A stretch of DNA of 64,000 nucleotides, from NCBI GenBank assembly GCA_050847315.1, contig CP193791.1, one strand, 5' to 3'. Position 1 is the stretch's first letter, and each line of letters starts with the position of its first letter. The stretch is from Cedecea sp000277545 (lineage in GTDB: Bacteria; Pseudomonadota; Gammaproteobacteria; Enterobacterales; Enterobacteriaceae). The notes below the pieces were generated by a model. The model ran no database searches. It worked only from the letters and a program-made list of their open reading frames with translations, and was not told where the DNA came from. The translations under genes and the position numbers were made by a program. Positions 58,502 to 64,000 of this stretch are shown in pieces.

Positions 58502-59260
58502 TCAGGACGTTCGGGAAAATGTGTTATGCGGCGTTGCTGCCTCTGATGATATACCCGTCAGGCGAATGATGCGCGCCTGGGCGCTTCGGCTGCGAGCTTC
58601 GGCATCCGGCAGGGCGTTCCAGCCCTGTTGGCCGTCGAATTCCCACAGCTTCAGGCGCTCCACGCCTGGCGCCACGGCACAGCCCCAGATGAGGATGTCT
58701 TCCGCATCGCTGATAGCTTCAATATGCGGCTCGTTTATGACGCGCAGACGACCAGAGCCTGGCAATAATTGTAGTGTGCTGAGGCTGGTCTGGGGATTGT
58801 CCGTTAGTTTCAGGACGCTACGCCGCAGCGTATGCAGCTGGGTTCTGGCTTCGTTGGGATCGTTTTGGTTATTGATCCAGGTCATTTCGCTGCTGCTGGA
58901 CTGAGACGGTGGCACAACCGGGGACGGGGCCTGGAAACTGCGGCGAAGCTCCATGTCCAGCCCGCAGCGCCCTTCGGTTGCCAGCAGCACGCCCACCATG
59001 TTACCGGCGTAGGCGATGCTGAAATCCGGCAGTTCGGCGTCGGCAAAGCGCGGGCGACCTGCGGTAGACGTAATGATTTGCGGCAGGCGCTGGGTACCGT
59101 ACAGCATAAACATCATCTCTGCGACCAGCGTACGCGACGCGAGATAGCGCGTGCGGCGATGTTCTGGCATCAGGCTGGCGGCGTTAAGAATTTCGTCGTT
59201 CAGTCGGGGTGAAGTGAGGTTGGGAGGGTTCAGAGCCCATCTTGCAAAATGCGTCGCCAT
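58502..59260 (-). CDS. yieE: Phosphopantetheinyl-transferase-like protein YieE
   Basis: 252 residues, orthologue of E. coli YieE (M-A-T-H-F-A-R start shared). It has the 4'-phosphopantetheinyl transferase fold with C-G-L-D-M-E-L (the G-x-D-x-E magnesium motif) near residue 98. The second signature, W-x-x-K-E-A-x-x-K, is degenerate (L-H-T-L-R-R-S-V-L-K), losing the metal-binding Glu. A Ser/Pro/Gln-rich insert lies at about 110-125. Transferase activity is therefore doubtful; a carrier-protein partner is not known. Confidence 0.9.
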   Translation of the reverse strand: MATHFARWALNPPNLTSPRLNDEILNAASLMPEHRRTRYLASRTLVAEMMFMLYGTQRLPQIITSTAGRPRFADAELPDFSIAYAGNMVGVLLATEGRCGLDMELRRSFQAPSPVVPPSQSSSSEMTWINNQNDPNEARTQLHTLRRSVLKLTDNPQTSLSTLQLLPGSGRLRVINEPHIEAISDAEDILIWGCAVAPGVERLKLWEFDGQQGWNALPDAEARSRSAQARIIRLTGISSEAATPHNTFSRTS

Positions 59261-59580
59261 TTGTCGCTCCTTGATAATGGTCAGTCGATGTCATGCTGTT
59301 TCGGGTGGCTGAAACAGCGCTCCGCGTCCGATCCTGAATCTTGTCAGGGATCGAAGAGTAGTCTCTGGCTCAATGCGCTGTCATTGATGCTCTTCAATAG
59401 CATGAACTATTTTTTGAACAATATATTATATATTCAATCCTGGGAAAATTCTTAGTGGTTTGCGTAAGTGGAGCACTTAAAAATGTCGTTCTGAAGACAT
59501 CGTCTTGAAATGATGAAGTATTTTAAATATGAGGAAAATGCCCCGCATTCTGAAGTGTGACGCGGGGCGGCGGTAAGGGG
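59261..59580. other. Intergenic region between mnmE and yieE
   Basis: About 320 bases holding the yieE promoter side, an AT-rich centre (59390-59440) and the mnmE terminator at its left-hand gene edge. In E. coli the tna operon, mdtL and yidZ lie between mnmE and yieE; none of them is present here. The short ORF at 59249-59455 has no recognisable content. Confidence 0.65.
59533..59568 (-). terminator. Terminator of mnmE
   Basis: On the minus strand, GCCCCGC and GCGGGGC pair around a 15-base loop and are followed by ATTTTCC, beginning 13 bases after the mnmE stop. Confidence 0.7.
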
Positions 59581-60945
59581 TTATTTCCCGATACAGAAGC
59601 TAGAGAAGATGCGCCCTAACAGGTCGTCAGAGCTAAATTCGCCGGTGATTTCACTTAAGTTCTGCTGCGCCAGGCGCAGCTCTTCTGCCAGCAATTCTCC
59701 GGCCCAGGCACCCAGCAGCTGGGCTTTGCCCTGTTGCAGGTGTTCAGCGGCTTGCTCAAGCGCCTGCAGGTGACGGCGGCGGGCGAGGAAGCCGCCTTCC
59801 ATGTTGGTTTCGAAGCCCATGCTCTCTTTCAGATGCGCGCGCAGCACGTCAACACCTTCCCCGGTACGGGCGGAAAGACGAACAAGTGAGTGACCATTTA
59901 CTTCGCTCAGGCCAAGCGTTTCGCCGGTGACGTCCGCTTTATTGCGCACCACGGTAATCGGCAAACGCTCCGGCAGACGGGCGATGAAATCAGGCCAAAT
60001 CGCCGCCGGGTCAACGGCGTCGGTGGTGGTGCCGTCCACCATGAACAACACGCGATCCGCCTGCTCAATCTCTTTCCAGGCACGTTCAATCCCGATGCGT
60101 TCAACTTCATCGCTGGCTTCGCGCAGGCCCGCAGTATCGATGATATGCAGCGGCATTCCGTCGATGTGGATATGTTCGCGCAGGACGTCACGCGTGGTGC
60201 CGGCGATATCGGTGACGATAGCCGCTTCACGCCCGGCCAGCGCATTCAACAGGCTGGATTTACCGGCGTTTGGACGCCCGGCAATAACGACTTTCATGCC
60301 TTCACGCAGCAGGCTGCCCTGGCGGGCTTCGGCGCGTACCGCGTCAAGATCGCCAATGACCCGATGCAGCTGGGCTTCGATTTTACCGTCGGAGAGGAAG
60401 TCGATCTCTTCATCCGGGAAATCGATAGCCGCTTCCACGTAAATACGCAGGTGAGTCAGCGCTTCCACCAGGTGGTTAATACGCGCGGAGAAAGCCCCCT
60501 GCAGCGAATTAAGCGCTGAACGAGCAGCCTGCTCGGAACTGGCATCGATCAGGTCGGCAATCGCCTCTGCCTGCGCCAGGTCGAGCTTATCGTTCAGGAA
60601 AGCGCGTTCTGAAAACTCACCGGGGTTGGCGATGCGTAAACCCGGCAGCGCCAGAATGCGTTTTAGCAGCAGGTCGAGGATGACCGGGCCGCCGTGCCCC
60701 TGCAGTTCGAGAACATCTTCACCGGTAAAGGAATTCGGGCCAGGAAACCACAGTGCAATGCCCTGATCCAGCGCGCTACCGTCGGCATCGCGAAAGGGAA
60801 GGTAATCCGCGTAGCGCGGCTTCGGCAGCTTACCGAGCACCGCCTCTGCGACCTCGCGCGCCTGGCGGCCGGAAATACGCAGGATGCCTACGCCGCCACG
60901 CCCCGGCGGAGTAGCCTGGGCAATGATAGTGTCATGATTGCTCAT
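59581..60945 (-). CDS. mnmE: tRNA modification GTPase MnmE
   Basis: With MnmG installs the 5-carboxymethylaminomethyl (or aminomethyl) group on wobble U34 of several tRNAs. 454 residues, the E. coli length. The N-terminal formyl-THF-binding domain is followed by a helical domain and an inserted GTPase: P-loop G-R-P-N-A-G-K-S-S near 222, D-I-A-G-T-T-R near 245 (potassium and G2 loop), D-T-A-G near 270 and N-K-A-D near 335. The C-terminal C-I-G-K with catalytic-region Cys451 is intact. Confidence 0.98.
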   Translation of the reverse strand: MSNHDTIIAQATPPGRGGVGILRISGRQAREVAEAVLGKLPKPRYADYLPFRDADGSALDQGIALWFPGPNSFTGEDVLELQGHGGPVILDLLLKRILALPGLRIANPGEFSERAFLNDKLDLAQAEAIADLIDASSEQAARSALNSLQGAFSARINHLVEALTHLRIYVEAAIDFPDEEIDFLSDGKIEAQLHRVIGDLDAVRAEARQGSLLREGMKVVIAGRPNAGKSSLLNALAGREAAIVTDIAGTTRDVLREHIHIDGMPLHIIDTAGLREASDEVERIGIERAWKEIEQADRVLFMVDGTTTDAVDPAAIWPDFIARLPERLPITVVRNKADVTGETLGLSEVNGHSLVRLSARTGEGVDVLRAHLKESMGFETNMEGGFLARRRHLQALEQAAEHLQQGKAQLLGAWAGELLAEELRLAQQNLSEITGEFSSDDLLGRIFSSFCIGK

Positions 60946-60975
60946 CGTTTATCTCAGACCTTGAATCAAAAAGAA

Positions 60976-60999
60976 AAAGGCGGTCAATCGACCGCCTTT
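60976..60999 (-). terminator. Terminator between yidC and mnmE
   Basis: AAAGGCGGTC-AATC-GACCGCCTTT. On the minus strand it is followed by TTCTTTTTG. It would end or attenuate the rpmH-rnpA-yidD-yidC transcript before mnmE. Confidence 0.8.
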
Positions 61000-61022
61000 C
61001 GTAAGCTTAACGCCAAATATTA

Positions 61023-62666
61023 TCAGGTCTTTTTCTTGTCGCGGCTATGCAGGCCACGCTTTTCCAGACCGCGATAAATCAGCTGCTGCTGAAGGATGGT
61101 CACCAGGTTGCTGACGATATAGTACAGCACCAGACCTGACGGGAACCACAGGAAGAACACGGTGAAGATGACCGGCATAAAGGTCATGATCTTCTGCTGC
61201 ATCGGATCGGTTACGGTGGTCGGCGACATCTTCTGGATGAAGAACATCGTGGCGCCCATCAGAATCGGCAGGATGTAGTACGGGTCCTGTGCAGACAGGT
61301 CGTGGATCCACAGTGCAAACGGCGCGTGGCGCAGTTCAACGGAGCCCATCAGCATGTAGTACAGCGCCAGGAAGATTGGCATCTGGATGATCAGCGGGAA
61401 GCAGCCGCCCAGCGGGTTAACCTTCTCAGCTTTGTACAGCGCCATCATTTCCTGGCTCATACGCTGCTTGTCGTCACCGATACGCTCACGCATGGCCGCC
61501 AGTTTTGGCTGCAGCATACGCATTTTGGCCATCGAGGTGTACTGCGCTTTGGTCAGCGGGTACATGATGCCACGAACGATAAAGGTGATAACGATAATGG
61601 AGAAGCCCCAGTTACCGATGAAGCTGTGGATAAATTTCAACAGCTTAAACAGCGGCTGAGAGATGAACCACAGCCAGCCGTAATCTACGGTCAGGTCAAG
61701 GTGTGGCGCAACGGCCGCCATTTTGTCCTGAATTTCCGGACCGACCCACAGGGTGCTGCCCATCTGAGCGGTCTGGCCTGGCTGGACGATCTGCGAGGCA
61801 GACTTATAGCCAATCGCCGCAACGTCGTTGCTCAGCTTGGTGGTGTAGAAGTTGTTCGCGCCCTGAGTATGCGGCACCCATGCGGTAGCAAAGTACTGCT
61901 GCAGCATCGCCACCCAACCGCTGTTGGCGTTGACGTTCAGGTTTTCACCGTCAGCGATGTTGTCGAACTTAACTTTTTCGTATTTCGCGTCCGGGGTGGA
62001 GTACGCGGCACCACGGAAGGTGTGCAGCGCAAAGTTGCTGCTGCCGGTGTCGCGATGAGAAGGCAGGTTGATGGACTGCTTCAGCTGACCAAAGGTCGCC
62101 AGCTCCAGCGGTTTCTCGCCCACGTTCTTCACGTTGTAGTCCACACCGACAGAGAACTCACCGCGTTTCAGGGTGAAGGTCTTGGTGAAGGTGTTGCCAG
62201 CGGCGTCGGTATACGTCATCGGGACAACCAGTTCGTTCTGGCCATCCGCCAGTGCGAAGGTATCGGCAGTGACGTTATACAGCGGACGATCGCCGTTCGC
62301 CGGGTTATCCGGGCCATCACGACCGGTCAGGCCGCTCTGCGCCTGGTAGATAAATTCAGGCGTGGTTTCCAGCAGTTGGAACGGCTCTGAGGATTTCAGC
62401 TCTTTCGGGTAGGTTGGCAACAGCGCTTGTTCTACATCACCACCGCGGGTGTTGATGGTCAGTTCAAGAACGTCAGTTTTAACCGTAATGAGTTTTCCCT
62501 GGCCACTGGCCGGCACACCCTGGTTAGCGGCGTTACCCTGGCTGTTCGTGGTCTGCGTGGTCTGCTGCACCTGAGGTTGAGGAGCGTGGTCCTGCTCCCA
62601 GGCTTGCCAGATCATGAAAGACACGAACAACAAAGCGATGAGAAAAAGATTGCGTTGCGAATCCAT
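61023..62666 (-). CDS. yidC: Membrane protein insertase YidC
   Basis: Inserts and folds inner-membrane proteins alone or with SecYEG. 547 residues (E. coli 548). N-terminal helix M-D-S-Q-R-N-L-F-L-I-A-L-L, then a large periplasmic beta-sandwich domain (about 60-340), then five conserved helices. The hydrophilic groove Arg lies in the helix F-I-V-R-G-I-M-Y-P-L-T, and the C1 loop Y-T-S-M-A-K-M-R-M-L follows it. The C-terminus is basic (S-R-D-K-K-K-T). Part of the conserved rpmH-rnpA-yidD-yidC-mnmE cluster. Confidence 0.98.
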   Translation of the reverse strand: MDSQRNLFLIALLFVSFMIWQAWEQDHAPQPQVQQTTQTTNSQGNAANQGVPASGQGKLITVKTDVLELTINTRGGDVEQALLPTYPKELKSSEPFQLLETTPEFIYQAQSGLTGRDGPDNPANGDRPLYNVTADTFALADGQNELVVPMTYTDAAGNTFTKTFTLKRGEFSVGVDYNVKNVGEKPLELATFGQLKQSINLPSHRDTGSSNFALHTFRGAAYSTPDAKYEKVKFDNIADGENLNVNANSGWVAMLQQYFATAWVPHTQGANNFYTTKLSNDVAAIGYKSASQIVQPGQTAQMGSTLWVGPEIQDKMAAVAPHLDLTVDYGWLWFISQPLFKLLKFIHSFIGNWGFSIIVITFIVRGIMYPLTKAQYTSMAKMRMLQPKLAAMRERIGDDKQRMSQEMMALYKAEKVNPLGGCFPLIIQMPIFLALYYMLMGSVELRHAPFALWIHDLSAQDPYYILPILMGATMFFIQKMSPTTVTDPMQQKIMTFMPVIFTVFFLWFPSGLVLYYIVSNLVTILQQQLIYRGLEKRGLHSRDKKKT

Positions 62667-62668
62667 CG

Positions 62669-62926
62669 TTAGTGTTCTCTGGTATCAAAAGGTCCGGGCG
62701 GAACGGGATCGTCTCCACCAGGGTTCAAAGGGTGGCATTTTAGTACGCGTTTCATCGTTAACCAACTGCCTTTTAACACTCCAAACCTGCGCAAGGCCTC
62801 AATTCCGTAGTGAGAACAGGTTGGGGTGAAACGGCAATGCGGCCCGAGAAGCGGACTAATCAGGCGTTGATAGACCCTGATAAGGGCTATCAGGACCCGC
62901 GAGCCTGGCGACAATGGCGGCGCCAT
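62669..62926 (-). CDS. yidD: Membrane protein insertion efficiency factor YidD
   Basis: 85-residue amphipathic membrane-associated protein that helps YidC-dependent insertion. Conserved core R-F-T-P-T-C-S-H-Y-G-I-E-A-L and K-C-H-P-L-N-P-G-G-D-D-P-V. The start lies inside the 3' end of rnpA (37-base overlap) and the stop is 2 bases before yidC. Confidence 0.97.
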   Translation of the reverse strand: MAPPLSPGSRVLIALIRVYQRLISPLLGPHCRFTPTCSHYGIEALRRFGVLKGSWLTMKRVLKCHPLNPGGDDPVPPGPFDTREH

Positions 62927-63249
62927 AACTTTTCCAATGCTTCCGATAAAGCCTGGTTATCCAGATCGGCAACCCCTTTCTTCGCTACTACTACGAAATC
63001 CATTGCTGGCAGTTCGTGCTGACGCAGACGGAAGCTTTCACGCGTCAGACGTTTAATCCGATTGCGTTCGTGGGCGCGTTTTACGTTTTTTTTAGCGACG
63101 GTGAGACCGATGCGGGGATGCCCCAGCGAATTAAGGCGGCCGAGAATGGTGATTTGCGGCGTGCCAGCCCGTTGTGGCTGCTGGAAGACGAATGTGAAAT
63201 GATGGGGAGTTAACAAGCGTAACTCCCTGGGAAAAGCTAGCTTAACCAC
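62890..63249 (-). CDS. rnpA: Ribonuclease P protein component RnpA
   Basis: Basic 119-residue protein subunit that helps the RnpB ribozyme bind and cleave pre-tRNA leaders. The start is GTG at 63247-63249 (M-V-K-L-A-F-P-R-E-L-R-L-L), as in E. coli. The RNR signature is present as A-H-E-R-N-R-I-K-R-L-T-R-E. It lies 17 bases after rpmH. Confidence 0.98.
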   Translation of the reverse strand: MVKLAFPRELRLLTPHHFTFVFQQPQRAGTPQITILGRLNSLGHPRIGLTVAKKNVKRAHERNRIKRLTRESFRLRQHELPAMDFVVVAKKGVADLDNQALSEALEKLWRRHCRQARGS

Positions 63250-63266
63250 GCAGGGGTTAGCTTTTA

Positions 63267-63407
63267 TTACTTAGAAACGGTCAGACGAGAACGGCCTTTA
63301 GCACGACGACGTGCCAGAACCTGACGACCATTTTTAGTAGCCATACGAGCACGGAAGCCGTGAGAACGGTTGCGCTTCAGTACAGACGGTTGAAAAGTGC
63401 GTTTCAT
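63267..63407 (-). CDS. rpmH: Large ribosomal subunit protein bL34
   Basis: 46-residue, very basic ribosomal protein. It starts M-K-R-T-F-Q-P-S-V-L-K-R-N-R-S-H-G-F and ends R-L-T-V-S-K, the standard bL34 sequence. It is first of the rpmH-rnpA-yidD-yidC cluster and divergent from dnaA. Confidence 0.98.
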   Translation of the reverse strand: MKRTFQPSVLKRNRSHGFRARMATKNGRQVLARRRAKGRSRLTVSK

Positions 63408-64000
63408 GGCGATTTCTACCTAAACTATTAAATTTCACTGGATTTGCGTAATGCCCAACAGGGTCTGCGAACGACTTACGCTTCAGTGTGGCTGATTAAA
63501 GAGGCCGGATTGTAATAATTGTACACTCCGGAGTCAATTCAATTCCCTTACTGCTGCGCCCTTTTTGACCCCGAAAAGAGGCCCGGATCTCCGCTGAATG
63601 ACAGCGGCATTACGCGACGGGTTGAGAATTATACGGGCTTACCGTGAAAGCGCAAGGATCCACGAGGATCTTCATCAGATCTCTTTAGCGATATTTGTGC
63701 GCTAGTCATTAAATTTTCCAATATGAGACGGTTATACGCTGCACGTGTGGCAGGATCGATTACACTTAACCCGCTCAAAACTTCCCTGTGGATAATTCGT
63801 GAAGAATCTGTGAGAAACAGAAGATCTCTGCCGCGCTTTAGGCTATGATCCGCGGTCCCGATCGTGATCCAGCCTTCACCGGGGAAACCGCAAATAGCGG
63901 TTCGCGCGCCTCCCACAGCCTGAGAGCGCGTGTCAACAATCATGAATGTATAACTTTCAGTCTTCGTCTTTTTATCGACTTTGTTCGAGTGGAGTCCGCC
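63408..64000 (+). promoter_or_regulatory. rpmH-dnaA divergent regulatory region, ending just before dnaA
   Basis: About 590 bases without a gene. The last bases, CGAGTGGAGTCCGCC, are the same as those directly before the GTG start of E. coli dnaA, so dnaA should begin at 64001 on the plus strand. The region holds a consensus DnaA box at 63787 and eight GATC (Dam) sites between 63657 and 63869. In E. coli this interval carries dnaA promoters p1/p2, autorepressed by DnaA and sequestered by SeqA. The rpmH promoter should lie near 63430-63540. Confidence 0.85.
63787..63795 (-). promoter_or_regulatory. DnaA box in the dnaA promoter
   Basis: TGTGGATAA on the plus strand, i.e. TTATCCACA, the perfect R1-type DnaA-binding 9-mer, about 205 bases before the expected dnaA start. 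This fits DnaA autoregulation. Confidence 0.85.

Noticed and set aside
61302..62390. 362-residue open frame antisense to yidC
   Set aside because: Shadow of the highly conserved yidC gene.
63629..63943. 104-residue minus-strand frame in the rpmH-dnaA region
   Set aside because: It overlaps the DnaA box and the Dam-site cluster of the dnaA promoter, and its translation resembles no known protein.
1..64000. CRISPR arrays, insertion sequences, prophage genes or rRNA
   Set aside because: No regularly spaced repeats, transposase or phage proteins, or rRNA sequence were seen; the accessory content is confined to the CDI region.

Overview
The window is chromosomal DNA from a member of the Enterobacteriaceae, probably close to Enterobacter, Cedecea or Leclercia; the sequence alone does not fix the genus. 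Most proteins are recognisable from end to end as orthologues of Escherichia coli K-12 proteins, many with conserved active-site numbering (BcsG Ser278, Tag Cys4/His17/His175/Cys179, BcsZ Glu55). It is dense, GC-rich core DNA with one clearly accessory block.

Layout: (1) 1-3628, dipeptide transporter genes dppC (cut by the left edge), dppB and dppA on the minus strand, with a GcvB-type pairing site in the dppA leader. (2) 4475-16720, an accessory two-partner secretion / contact-dependent inhibition (CDI) locus: a TpsB/CdiB transporter, a 2878-residue TpsA/CdiA exoprotein with a VENN motif, a small membrane immunity candidate, a frameshifted orphan VENN toxin module with its own related immunity gene, then a graveyard of relics (SymE-like toxin, internal cdiA fragment, small exported Cys protein). 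(3) 16724-26232, eptB, an LTA-synthase-like membrane sulfatase, yhjX (with a YpdB/PyrR-type direct repeat), tag-yiaC, bisC and yiaD. (4) 26404-40668, a complete type II cellulose locus, bcsGFE divergent from bcsRQABZC. (5) 40829-53698, pdeK, dctA, yhjJ, kdgK, pdeH (with a sigma-28 promoter), yhjG, yhjE, a hexapeptide acetyltransferase and yhjD. (6) 53754-57857, the LysR gene yhjC, a divergent SDR gene, yieH and adeP (with a PurR-type box). (7) 57918-64000, chrR, yieE, mnmE, yidC, yidD, rnpA, rpmH and the dnaA promoter region; the window appears to stop one base before the dnaA start codon.

How it works together: the bcs genes make, export and decorate cellulose with phosphoethanolamine. They are surrounded by c-di-GMP inputs and sinks: the BcsA PilZ domain, the BcsE GIL domain, PdeK, and PdeH under a flagellar promoter. 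This gives a compact motility-to-matrix switch. EptB, the LTA-synthase-like protein and BcsG are three related periplasmic transferases that modify LPS, an unknown acceptor and cellulose. The CDI locus is the only strongly variable part, and its tandem toxin/immunity modules are the best candidate for new biology.

Gene order differs from E. coli K-12. The dpp-to-yiaD block is inverted relative to the bcs-to-yhjC block, and yhjC (with an SDR gene) is joined directly to yieH-adeP-chrR-yieE-mnmE-dnaA, with no tna genes between yieE and mnmE. A family of GC-rich palindromic repeats sits in four intergenic gaps. No IS element, prophage, CRISPR array, rRNA or convincing tRNA was seen.
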